Notes: generated by a model not told the origin, from the sequence alone. Counted from the first letter of the stretch, positions 18,172 to 28,007 are shown. The stretch: DNA of 64,000 nucleotides from Parabacteroides distasonis ATCC 8503 (GCF_000012845.1 NC_009615.1:1511501-1575500); one strand, 5' to 3'. Program-made: numbers and translations.

Positions 18172-18204
18172 GATCACTAATCCACTTGATGGTGCCCCGG
18201 GCCG
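18172..18204 (+). repeat. 33-bp near-direct repeat, copy B (rhamnosidase 3' end)
   Basis: This is the partner of the copy at 17536-17568 and includes the stop codon and last codons of the rhamnosidase gene. It is likely the original copy because it lies in an intact gene. Confidence 0.7.
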
Positions 18205-20393
18205 AGATGCTTGCGGGTACCATTTGGCTTTATCAGTTCGGCGGAGGTGCCTTCCGGGATTTGGAGATCGAACTTCATTCGCTTGCCTTTCTTCTTGATA
18301 CTTACTTGGATGGTTCCATAATGAGTCTCTAGGCTGGCAGAGGCTTCCGATAAGGAACCCAATTGAGGCGAGATCTTAAAGGTACGGAAGCCGGGAGAGG
18401 TTGGCTCGATACCGCAGACCTTCTGGCTCAATAAGGTAAGCGGGCCACCGCTCCAAGCGTGATTGATCGTGCCGCCACCGAAGCCCTCGGCTCCGATGCC
18501 CCATCCCTCGAACAAGGTCGTGTATTCGGCATAATCCAGCATACGGGTGTAACGTTGCTTCATCCGTTCCAAGGCAAACGCCGGCTCGCCCATCTGGAAA
18601 AGGGCCTCTAGGACATACTTCTCCATATAAGGGCTGGCGTGATACTCCTTTTTAAGTACCTTCGTCAGCGCCGGATACTTATCTTTCGAGGCCAGCCCGG
18701 AAACAACCGCCATGGCTTGGGAGCGATCGTCCGTCTCCCCTTTATAGCCGGGGGAGCGATAGGCGGAACCTGTCCAGAACTTCGTGTCGAAACAACGTTC
18801 TATGCTACGCATCATCCGGGAGATCTCATCGGCATCCTTATCCCTGCCGAGTTGCAGGGCGAAGGCTCGCTCCGCTTTCAAGGCCAGATAATACCAGCAA
18901 TTGGTCAATACACCCATATCGACGTGCTCGCCCCAGTCGCCCCAACTCCAAGCGCCTTGACGCTCGATCACCAAGCCACTCTTATCGACTTGCCAGACCT
19001 CGTGCAGGTAACGGCGCATCCGGTCGTATATCACCGGAACGAAACTACTGTCGGCACTATAATAATATTGCGTATAAAAACCGTACCAACCGATAGACGC
19101 CAACATCTGTAAAGGAAGCTCCTTATCCCAATTACCCGCCGGAACCGGAGAGTAGAGCGTTCCGTCCTCCCGCTGCCAATTCATTAATTCATGGATGCCT
19201 TTTACGGCTAGTTTCTGCCCGGACGGAGAAAGGGCGTAGAAAGCCTCGCCTAGCTCATTCACCTCGTCACCCCACCATTGGGCACGTTCACGGTCCGGAC
19301 AGTCCATATAATTATCACGCATCGTTATGTATAAGGTGCGGGCAGAACGTTGCCAAAGCTCGTCGTAGAACGGGTCGTCACAATGGAAAGAGCCCGCGAG
19401 GTCCGTGTTGTAACCGGTCTCACGGTATTTCACATCCAGCACCTTCACGCCCTCGGGGATGATGTAATAAACCTCATGGCCGTTCATCCAGCCATAGCTT
19501 TCGTATTCCTGCTCACCCTCACGGGTGATATATTCGGCACGTACGTTGCGCTCGCTTCCTCCCTCGTAATTATCCATCCGGATGTGGATAGTCTTCCCGG
19601 CTTCCGCCTCTACTTTTAGATACGGAGTGATCTGGGCATTATAGGGCAAACGACAGAACAGGGTATCACCTCTCAAGGATTCCCGGACGGATACATAGGA
19701 TAACAGGCCGCTGTTTTTCCACTGGGGTATCGGACGTTCCACCAGCTCCCCGAAAGGAGCTTTCCCCGCCTTACCGACGCAGACCGCCCCCGGAAGGGAA
19801 CCTTCGAAACTCGTACGGTTCCAGTTTGTTATCGCTTGACGGGCATCGAAGCGGATATTACTCTCCGGCATACGGTAATTCGGGAAAGGGGCCTCGGTAT
19901 TCTGATAGGCCTCATACAAGGCACACTGCCAGCTCGCGTCGGAGACGATCTCCAACCCCGGGGCGATCGCCTCGAACAATAAGGCAGCTTTCCCGCTGTT
20001 GATATGACTGAAACCGTCTTTCCCGAAATGCCAGAGCAAGATAGCGATGGTGTTCGAGCCTTTTGTCAGGTAAGGGGCGATATCTACCGGATCGTAATAA
20101 GTCCCGGAAGGAGAAGGTCCTCTTTTCAAGCCCCCCTCGAAGACAACCAGTTGGTCGTTGATCCAAAGCCAATACTTGGAATCGGCGGCGATACGGGCGA
20201 TGAGTTGATTCGGGACATTCGTCACAGCGAATGATTTACGGTAGATCAACCAAGTATTCGTAGCGCTTTGGCAACGCTCGGTATTGATCCATTGGGCTTT
20301 CCAAGGGAAGGATTCGGGATGAGATGAAGCTGTCGCCTTTATCCAGCCGAAAGGCAAGAGGAACAAAAAGAAGGCAATGAGTAGCTTATTCAT
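18177..20393 (-). CDS. Alpha-L-rhamnosidase, glycoside hydrolase family 78
   Basis: This 738-residue secreted enzyme should release terminal alpha-L-rhamnose from plant or microbial glycans. A signal peptide (LLIAFFLFLLPFGWIKATAS) precedes beta-sandwich domains and an (alpha/alpha)6 barrel. The active-site segment DCPDRERAQWWGD places D, E and D at spacing 0/5/12, matching Asp567, Glu572 and Asp579 of Bacillus RhaB; TTLFEGWG supplies the later Glu. It ends the rhamnose operon, separated from the previous rhamnosidase by 144 bp that contain a composite inverted repeat. Exact linkage preference unknown. Confidence 0.92.
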   Translation of the reverse strand: MNKLLIAFFLFLLPFGWIKATASSHPESFPWKAQWINTERCQSATNTWLIYRKSFAVTNVPNQLIARIAADSKYWLWINDQLVVFEGGLKRGPSPSGTYYDPVDIAPYLTKGSNTIAILLWHFGKDGFSHINSGKAALLFEAIAPGLEIVSDASWQCALYEAYQNTEAPFPNYRMPESNIRFDARQAITNWNRTSFEGSLPGAVCVGKAGKAPFGELVERPIPQWKNSGLLSYVSVRESLRGDTLFCRLPYNAQITPYLKVEAEAGKTIHIRMDNYEGGSERNVRAEYITREGEQEYESYGWMNGHEVYYIIPEGVKVLDVKYRETGYNTDLAGSFHCDDPFYDELWQRSARTLYITMRDNYMDCPDRERAQWWGDEVNELGEAFYALSPSGQKLAVKGIHELMNWQREDGTLYSPVPAGNWDKELPLQMLASIGWYGFYTQYYYSADSSFVPVIYDRMRRYLHEVWQVDKSGLVIERQGAWSWGDWGEHVDMGVLTNCWYYLALKAERAFALQLGRDKDADEISRMMRSIERCFDTKFWTGSAYRSPGYKGETDDRSQAMAVVSGLASKDKYPALTKVLKKEYHASPYMEKYVLEALFQMGEPAFALERMKQRYTRMLDYAEYTTLFEGWGIGAEGFGGGTINHAWSGGPLTLLSQKVCGIEPTSPGFRTFKISPQLGSLSEASASLETHYGTIQVSIKKKGKRMKFDLQIPEGTSAELIKPNGTRKHLGPGHHQVD

Positions 20394-20432
20394 AAATTTA
20401 ATCTTTAAAGTTCAACAGTTTATAATTATCTG

Positions 20433-20529
20433 GTTGTAGAGACGGGGCGTGCCCCGTCTCATCCCCCCAAAAGGTAACTTAAAGATACTATTAGCCGGTG
20501 GGAGACGGGGCACGCCCCGTCTCTACAAC
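20433..20529. repeat. 97-bp composite inverted repeat (REP/BIME-like)
   Basis: Arm 1 (20433-20460) and arm 2 (20502-20529) are perfect 28-bp reverse complements of each other around a 41-bp centre. Each arm is itself a hairpin (GAGACGGGGC and GCCCCGTCTC around GT or AC). It sits between two rhamnosidase genes of one operon, 8 bp beyond the stop of the first. The GTAGAGACG...CGTCTCTAC style is known for dispersed REP-like elements of many bacteria. No transposase is inside. Confidence 0.85.
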
Positions 20530-20537
20530 TAAGTATA

Positions 20538-23120
20538 TTAAGCGGGATATGTAAATGTATGCGTACCGGCGGATACGGTCTCGGTCTGATCGCCTACCAC
20601 GATATCGGCGGAGCAATCAGCCGGAATCGTCACGGTAAGCATAACCTTATCCCCTTCCCGTTTCCATTCGCTGGCGATACGGCCGCGTACGGAATGGTAC
20701 TCACCTTTCGCCCAATCCAGTTCTTTCACGAAATGAGGCGTGATACGGATATGACGGAAGCCCGGAGCCGAGTCGTCATGATTGATACCGGCCAGCTGGT
20801 TCATCATCCAAGCGGAGACATCTCCCATAAAGACATGGTTCAAGGAAGCGTCGGCAAACTTCGGACTAAGTGTCCACGTCTCCGGCAATGTGGAATAACC
20901 CATCGTCTCTACCCAATATCCCCAAGAAGGTGCCTCGGTCTTCGTGATCATCTTCATGGCATCCTCGATATAGCCATATTTCGTAAGCATGGCCGGAACG
21001 GTCTTACTGCCTAATAGACCAAAATCCAAGAAATAGTTATTTCCCGCTACCACCTCACGCAGCTTATCCGCCACAAGTTGTTCCTTTCCTTCCGGTACAA
21101 GTCCCAGATACAAGGCCAAGGCTTGCGCCGTTTGGGTTCCTTCGGCATACACACCGGTCTCGGCGTTGAAGAACTTCTGGTTGATCAAGGATTTGAGCGT
21201 ATTCGCTTTCTCTTGATAAGGAGCGGCGTCCTTGCCCAGCAAAGAGGCGAAGCGAGCCATCAACTTATAATCCAGATAATAGTAGGCGGTAGAGGTATAT
21301 TCATTATTCGTCGTAGCTTTCCAATACACCCAGTCACCCAAGCCAAACGGCAAGTAACCGTCTTTCTCTTTCGTCTTCAAATAATCCAGATATCGCAGCA
21401 TCGTAGGATATAAGCGTTCTATACTGCGAGACTCGCCATAATAATCATACAAGGCGTTCGGTATGATGAACATGACAGCGTCCCAAACCGGACCCGGCCA
21501 CTCGCCATATCCCCAACCGCTGGAAGGAATGATACCGGAAATCTCACCCGCCTCACGCTGGTTATCGATAATATCATCCATCCATTTCTCATAAAGCGTG
21601 ATACCATCGAAGCCCAGCAAACCGAGGTCGATCGCGATATGTGCGTCGGCTGTCCAGCCATTCTTCTCCCGTTGCGGACAATCGGTCGGGATACTGTGCA
21701 GGTTACTGCGGTAAGCCTGCATCGTAGCCTCCCATATCTTATTCAATAGAGGATTCGAACAAGCGAAGGAACCGGACGGACGGACATCGGTATGCATAAA
21801 CAAGCCGGTCAAGTTCTCTTCCGTTAAAGTAACGGGACGGCTACTCTCCACCTCCACGTATTGGAAACCGTGATAAGAGAAGGAAGGCATGAAGATCTCC
21901 TCCTCTCCCGTACCTTTCAAGGTAAAGACATCCATCTGGAATACCTCGTCCGGTTTGACCGGATGATAATATACATTGATATTGCCTTGCTCCAAGCGAC
22001 CGTCTTTCTTCAACAACTCACCATGTTTTAACGTGATACGGGTTCCCGCCTCGCCTTTCACCTTTAAGCGGCAAAGGCCGGACATGTTCTTCGGGAAAGA
22101 ATATACGTATAATTGATCGGAGAAACGTTTCATAGACACGGGTCTCACCTCTTCCGTGATACGGATTCCCGGCATTTGCTGGGCTACCAACAGAGGTGCC
22201 GGAGCCTGCGCCGGAAGTGCCGCTTCCCATTTACTATCGTCGAAATGAGCGGTTTTCCATCCGGCCTCTTCCAGCCGGGCATCGAATTTATCGCCGCTGT
22301 ATATATTATTATAGGTATAGGCCCCGGTGGAAGTCTTCCAAGTCTCGTCCGAGCCAATCACCTCCGTCGTACCATCCGTATAGGTAATACGTAACTCACA
22401 TAGCAGGCGGGGACGATCCCGCCAGCGTGCCTCATGGAAATTCCAGACCGCCACGGACTGCTCATTGTACCAGCCGTTTCCCAGAACAGCGGCCACGGCG
22501 TTGTCGCCTTGCTTCAGCAAAGAGGTAACATCATGCGTCACGTACAAGATACGTTTATCGAAATGCGTATACCCCGGGTCCAGATAATTCGTTCCGACCC
22601 GCTCGCCATTGATGAATAGCTCATGATACCCGGCGGATGCTACGTACACACGGGCATCCTTCACTTCCTTGCCTACCGGGAAAGACTTGCGGAACAGAGG
22701 GGCAGGCTCGAACTCCTTATCCTTATGATCGGTAATCCAAGAGGCGGACCAATCCGAGGGATCGAACTTAGCGGTCTCGAAAGAAGCCGTCTCCGAGGTA
22801 GCGCACGGACGCCCTTCACCATCCCATACCGTAACATTCCAGTAATAACGGGTATGAGGTTTCAGGGCCATTCCCTCCGCATAGGGCCGCAAGTCGTCCG
22901 GACTCGTACCGATCCGTACCTCATAGCGGGAAGCCTTAAAGCCCTCCTCATTTCCGGAGTATTCCCATGTAAAGCGAGGAGACGAAGTATCCAAGCCGAT
23001 AGGCTCCGTAAGGTATTCCGTACGGAGATTCGTAGGTATCGTTAATTCATTATTGCTTTTGCAACCGCCTAATAAGAGGGCGGCGAAAGCGTAGATATAA
23101 ATAGACTGTTTTATTCGCAT
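20538..23120 (-). CDS. Alpha-L-rhamnosidase lipoprotein, glycoside hydrolase family 78
   Basis: This 860-residue enzyme has a lipoprotein signal (YIYAFAALLLGGCKSNN), so it is probably anchored in the outer envelope. It shows the full family order: N-terminal immunoglobulin-like domain, Bac_rhamnosid_N (about 160-330, with ARVYVASAGYHELFINGERV), concanavalin-like domain, catalytic (alpha/alpha)6 barrel with DCPQREKNGWTAD (D/E/D at 0/5/12) and STLPETW, and a C-terminal sandwich. The start at 23120 gives the lipoprotein signal; upstream ATGs at 23147 and 23168 would add an unlikely hydrophilic leader. It lies between two other GH78 genes. Confidence 0.92.
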   Translation of the reverse strand: MRIKQSIYIYAFAALLLGGCKSNNELTIPTNLRTEYLTEPIGLDTSSPRFTWEYSGNEEGFKASRYEVRIGTSPDDLRPYAEGMALKPHTRYYWNVTVWDGEGRPCATSETASFETAKFDPSDWSASWITDHKDKEFEPAPLFRKSFPVGKEVKDARVYVASAGYHELFINGERVGTNYLDPGYTHFDKRILYVTHDVTSLLKQGDNAVAAVLGNGWYNEQSVAVWNFHEARWRDRPRLLCELRITYTDGTTEVIGSDETWKTSTGAYTYNNIYSGDKFDARLEEAGWKTAHFDDSKWEAALPAQAPAPLLVAQQMPGIRITEEVRPVSMKRFSDQLYVYSFPKNMSGLCRLKVKGEAGTRITLKHGELLKKDGRLEQGNINVYYHPVKPDEVFQMDVFTLKGTGEEEIFMPSFSYHGFQYVEVESSRPVTLTEENLTGLFMHTDVRPSGSFACSNPLLNKIWEATMQAYRSNLHSIPTDCPQREKNGWTADAHIAIDLGLLGFDGITLYEKWMDDIIDNQREAGEISGIIPSSGWGYGEWPGPVWDAVMFIIPNALYDYYGESRSIERLYPTMLRYLDYLKTKEKDGYLPFGLGDWVYWKATTNNEYTSTAYYYLDYKLMARFASLLGKDAAPYQEKANTLKSLINQKFFNAETGVYAEGTQTAQALALYLGLVPEGKEQLVADKLREVVAGNNYFLDFGLLGSKTVPAMLTKYGYIEDAMKMITKTEAPSWGYWVETMGYSTLPETWTLSPKFADASLNHVFMGDVSAWMMNQLAGINHDDSAPGFRHIRITPHFVKELDWAKGEYHSVRGRIASEWKREGDKVMLTVTIPADCSADIVVGDQTETVSAGTHTFTYPA

Positions 23121-23155
23121 AGTAGCATCGTTTATTTTATTATTCATATTTGGTT

Positions 23156-24907
23156 TTAATCCATACAAACACGGATTTCTTCAGGAGCGTTGATATAGCT
23201 TATCACCTTACCGTCCGCACCTTTCTCATGTCGGATCTCGATCACCCCGTAAGGCGTGGGAAACGTACCTTCCACCCATTCGAGATCTCCCAGATGTGGG
23301 ATGATACGTACCGTACGGCAACCCGGTTCCACCACTTGTACGCCCAATACGTACTCGCTTAACCACGATGTGGGGCCCGAAGCCCATCCATGGCACAAGC
23401 TATGGCGGAAACCTTGATAGCAATACGCCCCATAATCCCCATGAATGTCTTTCTTTCCGGCGGGGACCAGCTCATCAATACGCCCTGCGTCAGGAAGCCA
23501 TTCCATATTGAAATCCTCCCAAAACGTCGTAGCGCCTACATCCAGCATAGCTCCCCAATACGTACGGATCACATCTAACGCACCTTGGTAATTACCAGCC
23601 AACGCCATCGCCCGTAGCATATAATACCCGTAAAACGTAGAGAAGCCTTTCGCCCCGTCCACTGCCAAGCAACGCTCGTTCGCCTCTTTAGCATCCATGA
23701 TACCCGCCAGAGCCATCAAGGCGGCGGCCTGTTTATCCCCGGGCGTAATCCGATCTTTCTCCGAAGGGAACCGGGATTTCTTCCGAAGGGAAAACTCAAT
23801 AGCTTTGGAAGCTACCGCACGGCACTCCGAGGCCAACGCATCCTCGCCTAAAACGGTACATAACTCCTCTCCCGCACGCATGGCTTGTATCATCAGCGAT
23901 TGAAGGCCGGCATCGATAGCGGGTGTATTCTCACTGGAAGGCCAATCCAAGAAACGGTTCCCATCCAGTCTCTCTTCTCCGCTTGGGTCAACCTTCGATA
24001 TCAAGTGACGCAGCAAAGCAGTCATATAAGAGCGTTGCTCTTGTAGATACGCAAGATTCCCTTGGTAATAATACCAATCCCGCTGAATCAACAACCACCA
24101 GATCGAGTACGAACTGATACCGTTCATCCAACTAGGCAGCGGCGTAATATCCCGAATCAAATCCAAGCTCTTAGGAACCACCTCATTATAACCGAAGACG
24201 GTACTGACCGTCATTACCTCCGGATGTAAATCCCCCACCCAGACCAGACGATCCCGTTTTACGCCGTCCCATAGATATTCCTGCATATTCAAGTGGACCG
24301 TGTACGCACCTGTCTTCCAGATCCGGTTCAACCGCTCGTCATTACAACGAAAAGAGCCCAGATAAGGAATATCCCGGAACGTGGAGATCGCACGGACCTC
24401 TTTTAATTGCAACTCCGTAGAATCACCCAATACATCAATACGCACGAAACGGAAACCGGAATTACCGATCTCCTGCACGCCCAGCCAAGGGAGCGATACC
24501 ACGAAATCCCGCATCGCATGATCGTTGCTCGCCCCGTTCGCGCCATCTATCTCGCACATAGCCTCACTAACGGACTCGCCGAAACGAACCCGCACGGAAA
24601 CCGGATCGTGAGACGGCGGCATACCGGTCACCAGCTGAAGGCCGCCTTGCAACTCCTTCCCGAAATCAAGCAGCAAAGCGGGATGTTCGGTTGGCGTACT
24701 TTTCAACACACACAACCGATTATTCGCCAAATCCGACTGTCCGTTGCCCGGAACAAGCAAATGGTTCGCTCCCGTAATTCGCGAACTATCTTGCTGCCAG
24801 ACAATACGGACCGGAGCGATATACTCCCGTGTCCGATGGTCTCGCTGCTGGGCGAACAACGTGAACGAACCGATCCCTATGAATAGAATGATTAATTTCT
24901 TTCGCAT
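23156..24907 (-). CDS. Family 78-like alpha-L-rhamnosidase (shorter, variant active site)
   Basis: This 583-residue secreted protein (signal LIILFIGIGSFTLFAQ) has a reduced N-terminal part and a GH78-type helical barrel. Its active-site segment reads DGVKRDRLVWVGD, so the position that is Glu572 in Bacillus RhaB is Asp, while both flanking aspartates are kept; the later Glu is present in ATTFWEDFNMEW. It may act on a different rhamnoside or related sugar. The start is 3 bp after the rhaD stop, so it is expressed with the catabolic genes. Confidence 0.88.
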   Translation of the reverse strand: MRKKLIILFIGIGSFTLFAQQRDHRTREYIAPVRIVWQQDSSRITGANHLLVPGNGQSDLANNRLCVLKSTPTEHPALLLDFGKELQGGLQLVTGMPPSHDPVSVRVRFGESVSEAMCEIDGANGASNDHAMRDFVVSLPWLGVQEIGNSGFRFVRIDVLGDSTELQLKEVRAISTFRDIPYLGSFRCNDERLNRIWKTGAYTVHLNMQEYLWDGVKRDRLVWVGDLHPEVMTVSTVFGYNEVVPKSLDLIRDITPLPSWMNGISSYSIWWLLIQRDWYYYQGNLAYLQEQRSYMTALLRHLISKVDPSGEERLDGNRFLDWPSSENTPAIDAGLQSLMIQAMRAGEELCTVLGEDALASECRAVASKAIEFSLRKKSRFPSEKDRITPGDKQAAALMALAGIMDAKEANERCLAVDGAKGFSTFYGYYMLRAMALAGNYQGALDVIRTYWGAMLDVGATTFWEDFNMEWLPDAGRIDELVPAGKKDIHGDYGAYCYQGFRHSLCHGWASGPTSWLSEYVLGVQVVEPGCRTVRIIPHLGDLEWVEGTFPTPYGVIEIRHEKGADGKVISYINAPEEIRVCMD

Positions 24908-24910
24908 ACG

Positions 24911-25711
24911 CTAGAGTCCAAAAGCCGGAACCAAGTCATCCAATTGCTGATCCGTCATACCTTCCGGCTCGTAACCGGTCATGCGGGCACTGAAATAGAT
25001 CTGGGCGGATTTACTCAACGTATCAATCGCATCGAAGCACTCGATCAGGTCCTCACCGACGGCAAGGATACCGTGCTTCTCCCAGAACACCACGTCGTGC
25101 TCCTCTAACTGACGGATCGTAGCGTGCGCCAACGCCAAAGTGCCCGGTATCTCGTAAGGAACAATACCGACCCCTTTCGGCACGATAATCCGACATTCCG
25201 GAATCATACTCCATAACGTGCGGGTAATCTTGTCCGAATCCAAGAATGGCTTGCAATGCGTCATGCCGATAATATCCGTCGGATGCGTATGCAATACCAC
25301 CCGGTTATCCCGTCCCTTCGCACGCAAGAAATTGTGCATCAACAAATGGGAAGGCAACTCGGAAGTCGGTTGGATCGGTTGCTCCGCTAGGATATCATAC
25401 GATTTCCCATCGGCGGCGATACGGATCAAAGAGCCGTTGGCGAAAGGATCTTTCGCCACGTAACGCATCCGTTTTCCGGTACCCGTCACATAAAAGACGT
25501 GCCCGCATAAGGCCGTCATCGCCTCTTGCAAGGGAATCGAGGAAACCAAAGCCGGCAACGCCTTCTCCTCCTCGCTCAATAAAGTAGTCAGGTTCACCGA
25601 TATATTCCCGCCGTTTCGCTCAGCCCAACCCTTGGTCCACAAATAGCCGGCGACCTCGGCGATACGATCTATTTCCGCCATCAGGCGTTCATTGTTTCTT
25701 AGTATTATCAT
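24911..25711 (-). CDS. rhaD: L-rhamnulose-1-phosphate aldolase
   Basis: This 266-residue class II, zinc-dependent aldolase cleaves rhamnulose 1-phosphate to dihydroxyacetone phosphate and L-lactaldehyde. The signature AEVAGYLWTKGWAERNGGNI opens the fold, VLHTHPTDIIGM holds zinc-binding histidines near residue 145, and FWEKHGILAVGEDLIE follows. The start at 25711 (MIILRNNERLM) was chosen because longer forms would overlap the end of rhaT; it leaves an 11-bp gap. It sits between rhaT and a rhamnosidase gene. Confidence 0.95.
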   Translation of the reverse strand: MIILRNNERLMAEIDRIAEVAGYLWTKGWAERNGGNISVNLTTLLSEEEKALPALVSSIPLQEAMTALCGHVFYVTGTGKRMRYVAKDPFANGSLIRIAADGKSYDILAEQPIQPTSELPSHLLMHNFLRAKGRDNRVVLHTHPTDIIGMTHCKPFLDSDKITRTLWSMIPECRIIVPKGVGIVPYEIPGTLALAHATIRQLEEHDVVFWEKHGILAVGEDLIECFDAIDTLSKSAQIYFSARMTGYEPEGMTDQQLDDLVPAFGL

Positions 25712-25722
25712 GTCTATTTTAA

Positions 25723-26751
25723 TTAAACTATATTCGGATATAATAAGGAAAGGATCAAGATACACATGCCGGTAATCAATACCACGATCGTCCGGCGATC
25801 CACGCCCTTCCATTCTTTTAATAAGATGCCCCAGACATTACTGAAAATAACATTCAACGACATCAGGATACTCCACGAGAAAGCCAGCATAACCGGGGAA
25901 TCCGAGAAATAGCTCTTTCCCATCCCCAGCCCGAAGAACTGCGAGTACCAAAGCACGCCTGCCAAAGCGCAAAATAAGACATTATTCAGCAATGTACCTC
26001 CCGATACCGAGAAATAATCCTTGCCCGTCCCGTTTTTCACGTTCTGGAAAATACAATACACAGCGTTCGTACAAAAGCCGCCCAAAGTAACCAACAGTAT
26101 CACGGGGTTCAAGGCGAACAGATCGCTAGCTCCCGCCTCTTTCGCTTTCGCCAGCACCTCGTTTCCCGATTCCAAACCCAAATTGAAGCAGGCGCTCATC
26201 ACGCCGGCAAGCAAGGCTACCGCCAAGCCCTTGGTCAAGGCAAAATCCTTCACCGCCGCTTTCTTCTCCTCCTCACTCATATTCCGGGCCCGCAGGCTTC
26301 CGGCGTAACCGATCACGGCGATACCTGCCAAGGTAATGCAAACACCGGTCAACAGGATCAATCCGGTTCCCTCAAACAGATTCGTTCCACCGAACAAAGC
26401 CGGGAAGAGCGTACCAAAACCGGCGCATGTACCCAAGGCGATGCTCTGTCCCAAAGCTACGCCCAGATAACGCATACTCAACCCGAAAGTCAACCCGCCG
26501 ACACCCCAGAGCATGCCATAGATAACCGCTCCCAAGCTACCCGGCGAACACCATAGCTCCAGCAAGGTACTCCCTTCCGGTACCGCCAACATCGCCCCGA
26601 GATAAGGGAAAACCAACCAAGCGAAGATACCTTGCACCAACCAAAAGCTTTCCCAACTCCAATCCCGGATCTTATTGATCGGCACGTACGAGCTACTCTG
26701 CCCGAAACTGCCGATCGCGATGATCAACAACCCGATCCCGATCTCTATCAT
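25723..26751 (-). CDS. rhaT: L-rhamnose/proton symporter
   Basis: This 342-residue inner-membrane protein has about ten hydrophobic helices and the RhaT family segments FVQGIFAWLVFPYLG-like near residue 40, GVGGLTFGLSMRYLGVALGQ near residue 85 and FCTNAVYCIFQN near residue 225. It imports L-rhamnose with protons. The start overlaps the rhaA stop by 4 bp (ATGA), showing translational coupling. Confidence 0.94.
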   Translation of the reverse strand: MIEIGIGLLIIAIGSFGQSSSYVPINKIRDWSWESFWLVQGIFAWLVFPYLGAMLAVPEGSTLLELWCSPGSLGAVIYGMLWGVGGLTFGLSMRYLGVALGQSIALGTCAGFGTLFPALFGGTNLFEGTGLILLTGVCITLAGIAVIGYAGSLRARNMSEEEKKAAVKDFALTKGLAVALLAGVMSACFNLGLESGNEVLAKAKEAGASDLFALNPVILLVTLGGFCTNAVYCIFQNVKNGTGKDYFSVSGGTLLNNVLFCALAGVLWYSQFFGLGMGKSYFSDSPVMLAFSWSILMSLNVIFSNVWGILLKEWKGVDRRTIVVLITGMCILILSLLYPNIV

Positions 26752-28007
26752 TGCCGTCTTGAGGTAACGTCGGACTCATATTTCTCGATCTCAGCGATAT
26801 AAGACTCTCCTACGGGGACCCCACTTTGTAGACAATACATATCCCAAACCGCCCCCCAAGGCAGACTCTTCGCTTCCTCCTGCAAGGCAAGACGCTGGAA
26901 ATACTTACCCTCATCCTCGTACTGGCGAAGCAAGGCGATCGGCTCCAGCAAAGCGAGCATAAAGGCTTTTTGCGTAGCACGGCTACCAATGACATAAGCA
27001 CCGATACGATTGATGGTAGCGTCGAAATAATCCAAACCGATATGTACCCGGTCCAAGGCGTCGCAACGCACGATCTCACGGGCTAAATCCTGCACATCGT
27101 CATTCAAGATCACGACATGATCGCTATCCCAACGGATCGGACGACTTACGTGCAACATGATCTCGGGCGTAAACAGCAATAACGAGGAAACCTTGTCGGC
27201 GATACTTTCCGTCAAATGGAAATGGCCGGTGTCCAAGGTAACGATCTTGTTCTTTTTCGCCCCGTAACCCAAATAGAAATCATAGGAACCTACCGTATAA
27301 CTTTCCAGACCGATACCGAAGAGTTTCGCCTCGATACAATCTTTCATCCATTTATATTCGGTAGCGAATATCTCATCCAGCGATTCCTCCAAGATACGGC
27401 GATAACGTAAGCGGCTGGCCGGTACTTCCTTGCTCCCGTCATGTATCCAAAGGTTCATCATGCAAGGATCGTTCTGGGCTTTGCCCATCTCATCGCTGAT
27501 CCAGCGACAACGCTTCGTATGCTCGATCCAGAAGTTACGGATATCCTCGCTGGGGTTCGCCAAGGTCAAATCTCCGCTTTTAGGGTGCGAGAAAGAGGTA
27601 CTGTTGAAGTCTAGCTTGAAATCATTCTCTTTCGCCCATTGTATCCAGCTCTCGAAATGACGGGGTTCTACCTCGTCACGGTCTACTTTCTCCCCTTGGA
27701 AATCCCCGTAGATCTCATGCAGACTAAGCCGATGATTACCGGGGATATAGGATTTCGCCTTCAATACATCCCGGCGCAACTCGTCGATAGTACGGGCACG
27801 TCCCGGATAATTGCCGGTCACTTGTATACCACCAGTCAAGGAGCCGCCTTGGTTCTCGAAACCGCTTACGTCATCGGCCTGCCAGCAATGCAGGGATAGG
27901 GATATTTTCTTCATATCCTCTAAAGCTTTACGAACGTCTACACCTACGGCCGCATAGCGTTCTGCCGCTACTTCAAATGCCTGTTGAATTAAACTGTCTT
28001 TTGTCAT
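26748..28007 (-). CDS. rhaA: L-rhamnose isomerase
   Basis: This 419-residue TIM-barrel metalloenzyme interconverts L-rhamnose and L-rhamnulose. Family features include SLHCWQADDVSGFEN near the N-terminus, DFNSTSFSHPKSG near residue 133, and the metal-site run IVTLDTGHFHLTES near residue 255 followed by HVSRPIRWDSDHVV. Length is normal. It follows rhaB after 38 bp and overlaps rhaT. Confidence 0.96.
   Translation of the reverse strand: MTKDSLIQQAFEVAAERYAAVGVDVRKALEDMKKISLSLHCWQADDVSGFENQGGSLTGGIQVTGNYPGRARTIDELRRDVLKAKSYIPGNHRLSLHEIYGDFQGEKVDRDEVEPRHFESWIQWAKENDFKLDFNSTSFSHPKSGDLTLANPSEDIRNFWIEHTKRCRWISDEMGKAQNDPCMMNLWIHDGSKEVPASRLRYRRILEESLDEIFATEYKWMKDCIEAKLFGIGLESYTVGSYDFYLGYGAKKNKIVTLDTGHFHLTESIADKVSSLLLFTPEIMLHVSRPIRWDSDHVVILNDDVQDLAREIVRCDALDRVHIGLDYFDATINRIGAYVIGSRATQKAFMLALLEPIALLRQYEDEGKYFQRLALQEEAKSLPWGAVWDMYCLQSGVPVGESYIAEIEKYESDVTSRRQ

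Noticed and set aside
20433..20529. Ends of an insertion sequence
   Set aside because: Only 41 bp lie between the inverted arms, too short for a transposase, and no target duplication is seen.
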